Shown: piece after piece, positions 49,099-58,468 of the stretch
Layout: the number at the start of each line of letters is the position of its first letter
Numbering within the stretch: the first letter of the stretch is position 1
Assembly (NCBI GenBank): GCA_964343195.1
Contig: CAYFIR010000024.1
Span: 1 to 58,468 of the forward strand
Length of the DNA: 58,468 bases
Direction: 5' to 3'
From: CAYVAP01 sp964343195
GTDB taxonomy: Bacteria > Bacteroidota > Bacteroidia > J057
Notes under the pieces: model-generated
Database searches by the model: none
Seen by the model: the letters and a program-made list of their open reading frames with translations, nothing else
What the model was told of the DNA's origin: nothing
Position numbers and translations under genes: made by a program

Positions 49099-49851
49099 AT
49101 GAGCAAACAAGCCAACAAAATATTCGGTGTCCATCCAGTACTGGAAGCCATGCAGGCGGGCCAGTCCATGGAGAAAATCCTCGTCCGCAAGGGTAAGCAG
49201 CACGAGCGCATCAAGGACATCCGCCGCATCGCGCGCGAGCAAAGTATTCCCGTGCAGGAAGTTCCGGACGAGAAGCTGGACCGCATGAGCAAACAGGGCA
49301 ATCACCAGGGCGTAGTGGCTTTGGTCGCTGCTGAAGAGTACCAGGAGCTGGAGCCCATTTTGCTGAAACTTCAGGAAGAAGGCACAGAACCACTCCTCGT
49401 GATGCTGGATAGCGTCACCGATGTGCGAAACTTCGGAGCCATCGCCCGGACCGTAGAGGCTCTGGGAGGTCATGCCCTCATCGTTCCTTCTAAAGGCAGT
49501 GCTGCGCTGAATGCCGATGCCGTTCGGACTTCTGCAGGAGCCTTGAGCCACCTGCCCGTCTGTCGCGTCGATCACCTTGTGGACGCTGTGATAATGATGC
49601 AATCCTACGGGATCAAAACCGTCGGCTCCACCGAGAAAACTTCGCAGCTTCTGCACGAAATGGACCTCAAAGGCCCGATATGTCTCGTGATGGGCTCAGA
49701 AGAAAAAGGCATCCACAACCAGCTCATCCGCCGCCTGGATGAACTCGGCAGCCTGCCGATGCGTGGACAGGTAGAGTCCCTAAACGTCTCTGTAGCAGCG
49801 GGTATGGCCCTGATGGAGATTGTGAGGCAGAGGGGAGTTTCGAATTTGTAA
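49099..49851 (+). CDS. rlmB: 23S rRNA 2'-O-methyltransferase of the SpoU/RlmB type
   Basis: A 250-residue SPOUT methyltransferase: an N-terminal substrate-binding domain (IFGVHPVLEAMQAG…KILV) and the SpoU domain with VMLDSVTDVRNFGAIARTVE, CLVMGSEEKGI and SLNVSVAAGMALMEI, the knotted SAM-binding motifs. RlmB methylates Gm2251 in 23S rRNA; the paralogous TrmH-like enzymes are hard to exclude, but the N-terminal domain favours RlmB. The start at 49099 is chosen because the longer frame back to 48934 is translated repeat A and has no counterpart in the family. Confidence 0.92.
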   Translation: MSKQANKIFGVHPVLEAMQAGQSMEKILVRKGKQHERIKDIRRIAREQSIPVQEVPDEKLDRMSKQGNHQGVVALVAAEEYQELEPILLKLQEEGTEPLLVMLDSVTDVRNFGAIARTVEALGGHALIVPSKGSAALNADAVRTSAGALSHLPVCRVDHLVDAVIMMQSYGIKTVGSTEKTSQLLHEMDLKGPICLVMGSEEKGIHNQLIRRLDELGSLPMRGQVESLNVSVAAGMALMEIVRQRGVSNL

Positions 49852-49854
49852 TTG

Positions 49855-49985
49855 GGAATTCGTGATTCGTAATTGACCCCAGGGGCTGAGGACCACAAAG
49901 GGCATTGGTCTCTATGGATCAATGAACCACGACCAATGACCACTTTTTTTTACTGATCAATGAACCATGACCAATGTTCACTGAT
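49855..49985. repeat. Low-complexity repeats D and C before the DUF2723 gene
   Basis: ggaattcgtgattcgtaatt (D-type words) is followed by two C-type units, atcaatgaaccacgaccaat at 49919 and gatcaatgaaccatgaccaa at 49955, each separated by a T-run or A/T stretch. The second C unit contains the ATG taken as the start of the DUF2723 gene. Confidence 0.5.
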
Positions 49986-52900
49986 AAAAGGGTTAACAAC
50001 CTAACGGGTTGGAGTGTATTTCTGGTTTCACTGGTAGTGTACCTGCTGACCATGGCTCCCACGGCGAGCTTTTGGGACTGTGGTGAATTCATCGCCTGCG
50101 CCAATGAACTCGAAGTAACCCACCCGCCAGGGGCACCACTGTTTTTGCTGATCGGACGGCTCTTTGCCATGCTGGCTGGGTCCAATGTGGGCCTCATTGC
50201 CTGGATGGTAAACCTGGTGTCGGCACTGGCGAGTGCCTTTACTGCGATGCTGGTCTGCTGGACAGTTACGATGCTGGCTACCAAAGGGATGCGCCTTTCT
50301 ACCCTGACCGGTAATGCACGTACCGTCGCCATCATGGGGAGCGGTGTCATAGCAGGACTGACGACGGCTTTTTCTGATTCGTTCTGGTTCAATGCAGTAG
50401 AAGCCGAGGTCTATGCCCTGAGCTCATTTTTCACCGCGCTGGTCGTTTGGCTGATGTTCAAGTGGGAGCAACGTGCCGATCAGCCCGATCATACCCGATA
50501 CCTGATCCTCATCGCCTACGTGATGGGCCTGTCTATTGGGGTACACTTGCTCAACCTGTTGACAATTCCGGCCCTGGCACTGGTTTTTTACTTCCGCAAA
50601 TATGAATTCTCGTGGCGTGGTCTGCTGGCCACACTCGGTATTTCCATCGCGATGCTGGCCTTCATCCAGTACGGCATCATCCAGGAGACCTTTGAACTGG
50701 CCTGGGGCTTTGAGCGAATCTTTACCGGAACGGTTGACCGCAGTGGCGAAGTACTCGGCGGTATGGGCATGACACGTGGAACGGGGGCCCTGATCTTTGC
50801 GTTGCTGGTCGTGGGTATATTGGCGACACTGTTGTTTCTGAGCCAGCGAAAGCGCTGGATCGGACTCAATACCGTCGTGTTGGGTATCACGGTGATCATG
50901 ATTGGCTTTTCGTCTTATGCGCTGGTGCCCATTCGTTCGCAGGCTGACCCCGCCATTGACATGAACAATCCCGAGAACCTGCTGACTTTTCTCAGCTATA
51001 TGCGTCGGGAGCAGTACGGCGATCGCCCACTGCTACGTGGTCCCATGTACCACGCGCAGCCCAAAGTCGATGCCGATGGTTACGCTGTAACAGAACCGGG
51101 CGCCCCCCGGTATATGCTTGATCCAGGTCAGGAGCGCTATGTGCTTGACCTTCAACCGCCCGAGTACCTGTATGAAGAGGATGGGATCTTCTGGTTCCCA
51201 CGCATGTATGACCCCGGAAGGTATATGTCCGGTCCTTTTGGGTACTTCGAATATGTCGCCGACAAAGGCGACAACATGCAGAGTCCATACGACGATCACC
51301 CAACCTGGGGAGAAAACTTCACATTTTTCCTCGACTACCAGCTCACCCACATGTACCTGCGCTATCTGCTATGGAACTTCGTGGGCCGCGAAAGCGACGA
51401 GCAGGACGCCCGCTGGGAATCCGGCCTGGAACCGACTGACGGGCTACGCTACCTCCCGCGTCGGGCCGAGAACAAGGGCAAAAATCACTATTACTTTCTC
51501 CCGCTATTGCTGGGATTACTGGGCCTGGTCTGGCAAAGCCTGACCGATGGCCGTAGAGCAGTCATCGTGGGAATATTATTCCTTCTGACAGGAATCGCGA
51601 TCATTTTGTATCTCAATCAATGGCCGCTTCAGCCTCGCGAACGCGACTACAGCTACGCGGGGTCTTTTCAGACCTTCGCGATGTGGGTAGGCCTGGGCGC
51701 ACTGTTTCTGACGGAGCTTTTGGCACAAAGGCTGAAAAAATGGGCTCCCTATGTGGCCGTGGGCATCTCGGCTCTGGTGCCCCTGCTGATGCTGGTTCAG
51801 AACTGGGACGACCACACCCGCAAAGGGCGTTGGGTCGATGTGGAATTTGCCCAAAACCTGCTCGACTCCTGTGAACCCAACGCGATTCTCTTCACTGGTG
51901 GCGACAACGATACTTTTTCGCTGTGGTACATGCAGGAGGTCGAAGGCTACCGCACCGATGTACGTGTCGTCAACCTGGAGCTACTCCTTTCTGGTTGGTA
52001 CATCGACCAGATGAAGCAGCCAAAGAATGACTCGCCACCACTCCCAATCACGATGGCGAATTACGCTGGTGAGGCCAATATGGTCATCCAGCCATTTAGT
52101 CCAATGGTGGTGCAACTACCCGCTGACAGTGCTACGCTGGTACAAAATGGCGTCCTCACTCCCCAGGAAGCGACCTGGGCCGACAGTGTGATGACCTGGG
52201 AAGTCGCTGGCCGTGGGAACGGACGTTACCTCCTGCGAAAAGATTCTGTTCTCATCAACCTGTTGCGAAATGTCGCGACAGATGGCTGGAGGCGCCCCGT
52301 TTACTTTGCCAATACCCTCAGTCCCAGCAGCTTTCTCAACCTCGACGATTACCTGCGTCTGGAGGGCATCGCCTACCGTGTCGTACCGGTGAAGGCTTCC
52401 ACTCAAACTCCCGAGGATCTGTACTACGGCTGGATCGGGCAGGAGCGGAGTTACAAATTTCTAAACGAAACCCTCAAGTTGCGTGGGATGGATGATCCTT
52501 CCGTAAACATGGATGAGCATATTCGGGAGGTGATTGTCAGCAACTACCGCAATGCCTACTTCCGGGTGGCGCGCAGCTACGCTGTCCAGGTCGCAGACTG
52601 GCAGGTGATGGTCGATTCACTGGTAGCGCTTCCAGCGGATTCTTTGGGAGCACTTAGGCCGGAGGATTTTGACCGGCAGATTTCCGAGGCGAAGGTCCGC
52701 ATCGCATCGCTGATGGAAGCCTCTCTGACACGAATGCCGCTGGATGTCATCCCGCAGCCGCAATACACATCGCTGCTACAGGTACAGACGCTAACGCAGA
52801 TCGGGATGTTTCACGAGGCAGAGCCCATTTTGCTCTCCGCGATGGACGAGGCGATTGCTGCGCTGAAAATTTATCATGAGCAGGGCTATCCCGTCGATCA

Positions 52901-53057
52901 GGAAAACATGGACCTGCGGGTCGCATTGACCGCGGTGCAGTTCTATGAGTTGTACCAGCAGCCGGAGCAGGCTGAGGCCATCGCCGAGCGCATGAAGGCC
53001 GAGACGGGCAATGAGATTGGCTACGTATTGCTGGAACAGATGCGGGAGGGGAGATAG
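49974..53057 (+). CDS. DUF2723 (TMEM260-like) membrane glycosyltransferase-type protein
   Basis: A 1027-residue protein. The N-terminal about 600 residues hold roughly a dozen membrane segments with the family motif FWDCGEFIACANELEVTHPPGAPLF (residues 33-57 region), which carries the Asp-Glu pair typical of GT-C enzymes, and PLQPRERDYSYAGSF near 545-560. The C-terminal 430 residues are soluble and contain TPR-like helices near the end. The human relative TMEM260 is a protein O-mannosyltransferase; in Bacteroidota the acceptor is unknown. The start ATG overlaps a repeat C unit, so the true start may be a few codons away, for example GTG-type codons downstream. Confidence 0.87.
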   Translation: MFTDKRVNNLTGWSVFLVSLVVYLLTMAPTASFWDCGEFIACANELEVTHPPGAPLFLLIGRLFAMLAGSNVGLIAWMVNLVSALASAFTAMLVCWTVTMLATKGMRLSTLTGNARTVAIMGSGVIAGLTTAFSDSFWFNAVEAEVYALSSFFTALVVWLMFKWEQRADQPDHTRYLILIAYVMGLSIGVHLLNLLTIPALALVFYFRKYEFSWRGLLATLGISIAMLAFIQYGIIQETFELAWGFERIFTGTVDRSGEVLGGMGMTRGTGALIFALLVVGILATLLFLSQRKRWIGLNTVVLGITVIMIGFSSYALVPIRSQADPAIDMNNPENLLTFLSYMRREQYGDRPLLRGPMYHAQPKVDADGYAVTEPGAPRYMLDPGQERYVLDLQPPEYLYEEDGIFWFPRMYDPGRYMSGPFGYFEYVADKGDNMQSPYDDHPTWGENFTFFLDYQLTHMYLRYLLWNFVGRESDEQDARWESGLEPTDGLRYLPRRAENKGKNHYYFLPLLLGLLGLVWQSLTDGRRAVIVGILFLLTGIAIILYLNQWPLQPRERDYSYAGSFQTFAMWVGLGALFLTELLAQRLKKWAPYVAVGISALVPLLMLVQNWDDHTRKGRWVDVEFAQNLLDSCEPNAILFTGGDNDTFSLWYMQEVEGYRTDVRVVNLELLLSGWYIDQMKQPKNDSPPLPITMANYAGEANMVIQPFSPMVVQLPADSATLVQNGVLTPQEATWADSVMTWEVAGRGNGRYLLRKDSVLINLLRNVATDGWRRPVYFANTLSPSSFLNLDDYLRLEGIAYRVVPVKASTQTPEDLYYGWIGQERSYKFLNETLKLRGMDDPSVNMDEHIREVIVSNYRNAYFRVARSYAVQVADWQVMVDSLVALPADSLGALRPEDFDRQISEAKVRIASLMEASLTRMPLDVIPQPQYTSLLQVQTLTQIGMFHEAEPILLSAMDEAIAALKIYHEQGYPVDQENMDLRVALTAVQFYELYQQPEQAEAIAERMKAETGNEIGYVLLEQMREGR

Positions 53058-53322
53058 CTGGGCGTACAGCCGGTGGAAGGGTGAGGAGGAGAGAAAAGGT
53101 ATGGAGGAAATGGAGGTATAAAGTATCTGGGAATAAGTACCTCAGTCCTCACTCAAAAGAAACTGTGCGATGCGGACAGCTCAAAAATGCTGACAGCCAA
53201 TCTCTTATCTTAGGATCCTAAAGTCTCCAGATCCCAATATCTCATCATCTACTTAACTTTCCTTCTCCCGACAAGTTGAAGACTGGTTAACGGATAAGCG
53301 ACTGACCCCTAACTCCACAAAA

Positions 53323-55992
53323 ATGAATACCCCAGAACACCTACGCCTGCAGGACCACTACCAGGGCAAAAAAGACTGGCTGAAGTGGGGCCCCTATCTG
53401 AGTGAACGACAGTGGGGAACCGTACGGGAAGACTACAGTGCCAACGGCGACGCCTGGAACTTTTTTCCCCATGACCATGCCCGCTCTCGCGTATATCGCT
53501 GGGGAGAAGATGGGCTGGCCGGCATCTCCGACGATCAGCAGCGAATGTGCTTTGCGCTTGCCCTCTGGAATGGCAAAGACCCCATCCTGAAAGAGCGGCT
53601 ATTTGGCCTCTCGGGGCCGGAAGGAAACCACGCTGAAGACGTCAAGGAACTCTACTACTACCTCGACAGCGTCCCTTCTCACGCCTACATGAAGCAGCTC
53701 TACAAATATCCCCAGACTGCTTTTCCCTATACCGATCTGGTCAAAACCAATCGGCGCCGCAACCGCATGGAGCCAGAGTACGAACTGCTGGACACCGGCA
53801 TGCTGGATCAAAACGCTTACTTTGACGTGTTTGTGGAGTACGCCAAAGCCGACGAAGAAGACCTGCTGATCCGGGTAAAAGTCGCCAACCGGGCCTCGCA
53901 GCCAGCCCCCTTGTGGGTATTGCCTACCCTCTGGTTTCGGAATCTCTGGTCTTTTGGTGAAATGAATCAGCGCCCTTGCCTTTCCCTGGAGCGAGATGCG
54001 TCGGATCAGGCTTTCATCCGGGCTGACCATGAAAAGCTGGGAACGTACCACCTGTATTTTGAAGCGGCGGATCACCACTTCTTCACCGAAAACGAAACCA
54101 ACAACAAACGAATTTTTGGCACCCCCAATGAGTATCCTTGTGTCAAGGATGCCTTTCACATGGCGCTGATCAATGGCGATCCGAGCTTTCTGGCCCAGGA
54201 GCCACAGGGCACCAAGTTTGCACCAGTGTACCGACGGGAGCTAGCCGCCGGAGAAGAAATCGAAATCCGATTGCGCCTGTCTCGCGACCCGTTAAAGGCC
54301 GCCGAAGCATTGGGAGATGAGTTCGGGAAGATGTTCGAGCGGCGCATCCAGGAAGCGGATGATTTTTACGCGACTTTTCTGAAGGGAAAAGACCGGGACC
54401 TGGCCAATATTCAGCGGCAGGCTTTTGCCGGTATGTTGTGGGGCAAGCAGTATTACCACATCGACATCCCCCGCTGGCTGAGTGGGGACAGCGGTCAGCC
54501 TGAGCCTCCTGACGTGAGAAAGGCGGGCCGAAATCAGCACTGGCAGCACCTGAACAACGAGGACATCATCTCCATGCCCGACAAGTGGGAGTATCCCTGG
54601 TATGCCGCCTGGGACCTGGCCTTTCACTGTGTGCCCCTGGCGATGGTCGATGCTGAGTTTGCCAAAAACCAGCTCATCCTGTTTCTCCGGGAGTGGTACA
54701 TGCACCCCAACGGTCAGATACCGGCTTACGAGTGGTCTTTCCACGATGTGAATCCGCCGGTACATGCGTGGGCATGCCTGGAGGTCTTCAAAATCGACCG
54801 CGCTCAGCGGGGAAAAGGAGATCGCACCTTCCTCAGGCGGGTTTTCCAAAAGCTACTCCTCAACTTCACCTGGTGGGTCAACCAGAAAGACCATAACGGA
54901 AACAACATCTTCGAAGGTGGCTTCCTGGGGCTGGACAACATCGGGGTATTTGACCGCAGCAGCCACATCCCCGGTGGAGGCTGGCTGGAGCAGGCCGATG
55001 GCACGGCCTGGATGGCGATGTATTGCCTGAACATGCTGGAGATGGCCCTGATTCTGGGCGAAGACGACGTCGCATATGAGGACATGGCGACCAAGTTTTT
55101 TGAGCACTTCGTCTATATCGCGACTTCTCTCAACCAACTGGGCGAAGACTGGCCTGGCTGTTGGGACGAGCAGGATGGGTTCTTCTATGACATATTGGCC
55201 TTGCCAGAAGGAAAGTATATCCCGCTGAAAGTCAGGTCCCTGGTGGGCTTGTCCACGCTCTTTGCCACCCTGGTGATAGAGGAAAAGCAGCTGAAGCAGT
55301 TGCCGGACTTCCATCGGCGGCTCAACTGGTTCATGAACTACCGCGAGCACCAGGACAAGCACCTTGTGATCGAGTCTTTTCACGAGGGCAAAGACATCCT
55401 TCTGTCTCTGGTGCCCAAAGACAGGCTGCAGCATCTGCTGGAGGCGCTGTTTGACGAAAAGGAATTTCTGAGCGTGGGCGGCATTCGTTCTACTTCCAAG
55501 ATCCATGAAGAGCCCTACTCCGTTACCATCAAGGGGCAGCAGTTTGGGCTGAGATACGAGCCGGGCGAAAGTCAAACCAACCTGTTTGGGGGCAACTCCA
55601 ACTGGCGCGGGCCGGTCTGGATGCCGATGAACTACCTGATCATCCAGTCTCTGCGCACCTATCACGAGTTTTTTGAAGACCAACTCACGGTAGAGTACCC
55701 GACGGGCTCTGGCAACTGGATTGCCCTGGATCAGGCTGCTGATCAGCTATCGCTCCGCCTGATCGACCTCTTTCGGCAGGATGCACAGGGAAGGCGCCTG
55801 TCACACGGTAGCGCCACCCCGTATGAGTCGGAGCCGGCATTTCAGGACTTGATCCTGTTCTATGAATACTTTCATGGCGACACCGGGCAGGGGCTGGGTG
55901 CTTCGCATCAGACCGGCTGGACCGGAGTGGTTGCAGAGCTGATAGACCGCGTAGGCTGGAAGTATGTCCAGGATTCGCCTGTCGATGATTAG
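53323..55992 (+). CDS. GH63-type glucosidase (MGH1-like)
   Basis: An 889-residue cytoplasmic glycoside hydrolase with an N-terminal beta-sandwich (about 1-340) and an alpha/alpha toroid (about 360-880). The toroid carries WDLAFHCVPLAMVD, QIPAYEWSFHDVNPPVHAWA and GGNSNWRGPVWMPMNYL, arranged as in processing glucosidase I and bacterial GH63/MGH1-like enzymes. No signal peptide. Its natural substrate is unclear; bacterial relatives act on small alpha-glucosides or glucosylglycerate-type solutes. No transporter or kinase gene is linked. The 265-bp gap before it holds only pyrimidine-rich low-complexity words. Confidence 0.85.
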   Translation: MNTPEHLRLQDHYQGKKDWLKWGPYLSERQWGTVREDYSANGDAWNFFPHDHARSRVYRWGEDGLAGISDDQQRMCFALALWNGKDPILKERLFGLSGPEGNHAEDVKELYYYLDSVPSHAYMKQLYKYPQTAFPYTDLVKTNRRRNRMEPEYELLDTGMLDQNAYFDVFVEYAKADEEDLLIRVKVANRASQPAPLWVLPTLWFRNLWSFGEMNQRPCLSLERDASDQAFIRADHEKLGTYHLYFEAADHHFFTENETNNKRIFGTPNEYPCVKDAFHMALINGDPSFLAQEPQGTKFAPVYRRELAAGEEIEIRLRLSRDPLKAAEALGDEFGKMFERRIQEADDFYATFLKGKDRDLANIQRQAFAGMLWGKQYYHIDIPRWLSGDSGQPEPPDVRKAGRNQHWQHLNNEDIISMPDKWEYPWYAAWDLAFHCVPLAMVDAEFAKNQLILFLREWYMHPNGQIPAYEWSFHDVNPPVHAWACLEVFKIDRAQRGKGDRTFLRRVFQKLLLNFTWWVNQKDHNGNNIFEGGFLGLDNIGVFDRSSHIPGGGWLEQADGTAWMAMYCLNMLEMALILGEDDVAYEDMATKFFEHFVYIATSLNQLGEDWPGCWDEQDGFFYDILALPEGKYIPLKVRSLVGLSTLFATLVIEEKQLKQLPDFHRRLNWFMNYREHQDKHLVIESFHEGKDILLSLVPKDRLQHLLEALFDEKEFLSVGGIRSTSKIHEEPYSVTIKGQQFGLRYEPGESQTNLFGGNSNWRGPVWMPMNYLIIQSLRTYHEFFEDQLTVEYPTGSGNWIALDQAADQLSLRLIDLFRQDAQGRRLSHGSATPYESEPAFQDLILFYEYFHGDTGQGLGASHQTGWTGVVAELIDRVGWKYVQDSPVDD

Positions 55993-56151
55993 CCATCGGT
56001 CGCGCGATGGGATGCTGAAGGATGAAACCTGTTGGGGCATGGTTCAGCCCGACCGGGCCATATATTGGGAATTTTGCTTCATGACAAATGGAAGAAATAT
56101 GCGATATTGAATAAGCACATTTTGTCCACCGCAGCCACTAACCCCAGCCAC

Positions 56152-57249
56152 ATGCAAAAGCTAAAGTTTACCAAAGACGAAGGAACCTTGTTCTACAGGG
56201 AGCTCAGGGAGCGAGTCGATGCACACTTTCAGGAAAAAGGCATTGCCAAGACTGGGAACCGACTCTTTCGCTTCAAAATGATCATGTATTTCTCTCTGGA
56301 TCTGCTGTTTTATCTGCTGATGATCACAGCGGAGTCGACCACCTCGTTTTACATTTTCTACCTGTTAATGGGCCTTTCGGTACTGCTGACGGCCTTCAAT
56401 GTATCCCACGATGCATCTCACGGGGTGGCGGTTAAAAGCAGGTTCTGGAACAAGGTACTTTTCCAGATCAGTTTCAACCTACAGGGGAATAATGCCTATG
56501 TCTGGGGAAAAAATCACACAGAGTCCCATCATCTCTACACCAATGTCGAGGGAAGTGACATCGACGTGCTAAACAATCGCCTCTTTCGGATGACGGATTC
56601 GCAGAAACGGGAGTGGTTTCATAAATACCAGTGGCTCTACGCTCCGGTGCTGTACCTGCTCTATTCACTGAACTGGACCCTTTTCCGGGAAACCCTGATG
56701 ATCTTCAACGTCTCCAGCCGGACGATAGATGTCAAGATGCCGCGAGTGGAGGTATTCAAGCTGATCCTGCTAAAGCTGGGCTACATCGGGTACATGATCG
56801 TGCTGCCGATGGTGCTGCTGCCGATCCCATGGACGCATGTGATCTGGGCTTTTTTGCTCAACCACTTCATGGTGTCGCTGATATTTGTAGGGGTGCTGGG
56901 CGTTTCGCACGTCTCGGACTACGTACACCACCCCAAGCCCGACGCAGATGGCAGACTCAATATGAGCTGGCCCAAATTACAGATGCTCACCTCGGTGGAT
57001 TACAATTCGGATAGCGTCTTCTGCAACTGGACCCTGGGTGGGTTCAATGCCCACGCCGTCCATCACATCCTGCCCGACATCTGCCACGTGCACTATCTGG
57101 ACATCTTGCCGATCTTCCGGGAGGTGGCTGAGAAGCACCACATCCCCTATATGGAAATGGGGTATGGGGAAGCCCTGGCTTCCCACTTCCGGCAGCTTGC
57201 CAACATGGGCAAATCCGAGCAGTATATCATCCGGCCCTATGCGCAATAA
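56152..57249 (+). CDS. Membrane fatty-acid desaturase (first of tandem pair)
   Basis: A 365-residue diiron membrane desaturase. The three histidine boxes are HDASH (86-90), HTESHH (122-127) and HAVHH (301-305), with four hydrophobic segments around 40-85 and 205-265. It would introduce a double bond in membrane lipid acyl chains using electrons from a ferredoxin or reductase. The box spacing matches front-end/acyl-lipid desaturases. The start at 56152 gives MQKLKFTKDE; the longer frame to 56032 reads through repeat-like sequence. The next gene overlaps its last 11 bases, indicating translational coupling. Confidence 0.9.
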   Translation: MQKLKFTKDEGTLFYRELRERVDAHFQEKGIAKTGNRLFRFKMIMYFSLDLLFYLLMITAESTTSFYIFYLLMGLSVLLTAFNVSHDASHGVAVKSRFWNKVLFQISFNLQGNNAYVWGKNHTESHHLYTNVEGSDIDVLNNRLFRMTDSQKREWFHKYQWLYAPVLYLLYSLNWTLFRETLMIFNVSSRTIDVKMPRVEVFKLILLKLGYIGYMIVLPMVLLPIPWTHVIWAFLLNHFMVSLIFVGVLGVSHVSDYVHHPKPDADGRLNMSWPKLQMLTSVDYNSDSVFCNWTLGGFNAHAVHHILPDICHVHYLDILPIFREVAEKHHIPYMEMGYGEALASHFRQLANMGKSEQYIIRPYAQ

Positions 57250-58315
57250 GCACCTCCATATTGAGGCCGATAGCCAGCTACTGGCGGAAATCAGGCGGAG
57301 GGTGAAGGCTGAGTTGAAGATGGATCGGGCCACCTTTCGCGGGACTTTCGCCCTGAAAGCAGTTCTCTACCTCGGAGCTTCGGGAGCGTTTTACGCCAAC
57401 CTGTTTTTTGCAGAGGGCCCCGTCCTCTTCGTGCTGAGCTATGTCCTGTACGGCCTGTCGATGCTGCTATTGGCCTTCAACTTTGCACACGACTTTTCCC
57501 ACCATACCATTTTTCGCAGCAAAAGATGGAACTCCCTGGGATTTTTGGGGATTTACACCCTGTTGGGTGCGCATGGCGAGGCCTGGCGTGAGCGGCATGT
57601 ACATGCGCACCACTTTGCCCCTAACGTACAGAAGTATGACTCCGACCTCCAAATCACCAACCTGATCCGGATCGCGCCCGATATGCCGCACAGGTGGTAC
57701 CATCGTTTCCAGGCCATCTATGCTCCGATCGCCTACTCGATTTACTCGCTGTACTGGATCTTCATCAAGGACTTCATCCTGCTATGGGACAAGCTCAGGC
57801 AAAGAGCAGCAAATCCCGCTTATGTCCTGGCCTTCATCGGGCAAAAGGCTTTTTACCTCTTCTATCTGCTGGCCCTGCCGCTGATATTTGCCAGCCAATC
57901 AGCTCAGGTGGTGCTACTGGGTTTCCTCGCGATGCACCTGGTCCAGTCCGTTTTGTTGCTGTTCACCTTCTTCATGACGCACCACGTCCTGGCGACCGCC
58001 TACCCCGCCACCAACGAACAGGGCGTCATTCAGACCTCCTGGCTGATGAACCAGGTCCAGAGTTCCAATGATATGCACCCCTTCAGCCGGACAGCCAACT
58101 TCATCCTGGGAGGCTTCAACAACCACATTGCACACCACTTATTCCCGAATATCAACCACATTTACTACCCCAGGCTCAGCCAGATCCTGTATGAGGTCCT
58201 GAGAGCACATGGCATCCAACCCAACTATACCAGTTACCTTGGGGGAGTAATTTCTCATTGGAGGTTGCTGAAGAAGATGAGTAAAAATGGGGCAGATAGC
58301 CCGTCATTCACATGA
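57239..58315 (+). CDS. Membrane fatty-acid desaturase (second of tandem pair)
   Basis: A 358-residue paralogue with boxes HDFSHH (84-89), HVHAHH (120-125) and HIAHH (296-300), and hydrophobic segments near 38-82 and 185-235. Its ATG lies inside the final codons of the first desaturase (overlap 57239-57249), so the two proteins are made together in equal amounts and may form a complex or act in sequence on the same chain. The two share the general fold but are clearly divergent. Electron donor genes are not adjacent. The end of the window follows 153 bp later. Confidence 0.88.
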   Translation: MRNKHLHIEADSQLLAEIRRRVKAELKMDRATFRGTFALKAVLYLGASGAFYANLFFAEGPVLFVLSYVLYGLSMLLLAFNFAHDFSHHTIFRSKRWNSLGFLGIYTLLGAHGEAWRERHVHAHHFAPNVQKYDSDLQITNLIRIAPDMPHRWYHRFQAIYAPIAYSIYSLYWIFIKDFILLWDKLRQRAANPAYVLAFIGQKAFYLFYLLALPLIFASQSAQVVLLGFLAMHLVQSVLLLFTFFMTHHVLATAYPATNEQGVIQTSWLMNQVQSSNDMHPFSRTANFILGGFNNHIAHHLFPNINHIYYPRLSQILYEVLRAHGIQPNYTSYLGGVISHWRLLKKMSKNGADSPSFT

Positions 58316-58429
58316 GTCGGCTACCTGCCCCGGTTATGAGGTTATGGTCATGGGTTCCCAAAGGACTAGTCATTAGTTTCGCGGTTCAAAGTTCCCATGT
58401 TACTGACCATTCTGTTTTCAATTGCCCCT

Positions 58430-58468
58430 GGCGTCCGAGACGCTTTGACTTGACGTTTCGCTTCGGAG
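58430..58468. repeat. Dispersed intergenic repeat E, copy 2 (at window edge)
   Basis: ggcgtccgagacgc, a spacer, then acgtttcgcttcggag. Reverse complement of the repeat at 35263-35301 with few changes; forms hairpin gcgtc-cga-gacgc (58431-58443). It may continue beyond the window. Confidence 0.55.

Noticed and set aside
54853..55683. 276-codon antisense frame in the GH63 gene
   Set aside because: Shadow of a well-supported glycosidase; no independent start context.

Overview
The window looks like a chromosomal segment of a Bacteroidota member, most plausibly a Saprospiria/Lewinella-like marine bacterium (taxon inferred). The evidence is: promoter-like boxes of the Bacteroidota type (TTTG about 19 bases before TAnnTTTG, best upstream of rpmE2), almost no Shine-Dalgarno sequences, several exported proteins with signal peptides or lipoboxes, a half-size M16 peptidase, a DUF2723 membrane protein, a two-component regulator with periplasmic propeller repeats, and moderate GC with short AT-rich spacers. 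I see no rRNA, tRNA, CRISPR array, transposase, phage gene or replication origin.

Layout. 1-320: palindromic repeat DNA and a 66-bp MITE-like element. 324-12238: an uncharacterised membrane protein, an exported M14 carboxypeptidase, a lipoprotein of the YyaL/DUF255 thioredoxin-like family, a large AsmA-like protein, leucyl aminopeptidase and rsmA. 12309-21745: a lone MoxR ATPase, a candidate antisense-oriented small RNA, purK, a DEDD exonuclease, an acyl-CoA thioesterase, thyA, recR, ddl, an M16 peptidase, a lysine/proline-rich repeat protein and rpmE2. 21952-27383: a small exported protein, a 1404-residue hybrid sensor kinase and queE. 27572-34325: ruvB, an ECF sigma factor coupled to an unknown membrane protein, a DUF2778/Tlde1-like L,D-transpeptidase-type protein, a PaaE-like reductase, a stand-alone lysine-ketoglutarate reductase and coaD. 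34583-40810: an SRPBCC protein, a 580-bp block of RNA-like hairpins, two lipoproteins, a thioredoxin-fold exported protein, pdhB and an outer-membrane-type protein. 41021-46917: an oxidoreductase/sugar isomerase pair, panD, two small unknown genes (one GrpE-like), queA and rsfS. 47176-58315: a candidate small transcript with a 25-codon ORF, an SLC13 transporter, rlmB, a DUF2723 protein, a GH63-type glucosidase and two overlapping fatty-acid desaturase genes.

Functional links. Most genes are housekeeping: queE and queA both serve queuosine synthesis; coaD and panD serve coenzyme A; rsmA, rlmB, rsfS and rpmE2 concern the ribosome; recR and ruvB concern recombination. The accessory interest lies in the sigma factor/membrane protein pair, the DUF2778-like protein, the Lys/Pro repeat protein and the two small genes behind queA.

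The strongest unexplained signal is between genes. At least five dispersed repeat families occur here, with inverted copies, MITE-like ends, stems that vary around a conserved CTCCGA-like loop, and short low-complexity repeats that touch start codons. Two intergenic stretches also carry a promoter-like box and a terminator on the strand opposite to the flanking genes. No database search or folding program was run; positions and base pairings come from reading the sequence.
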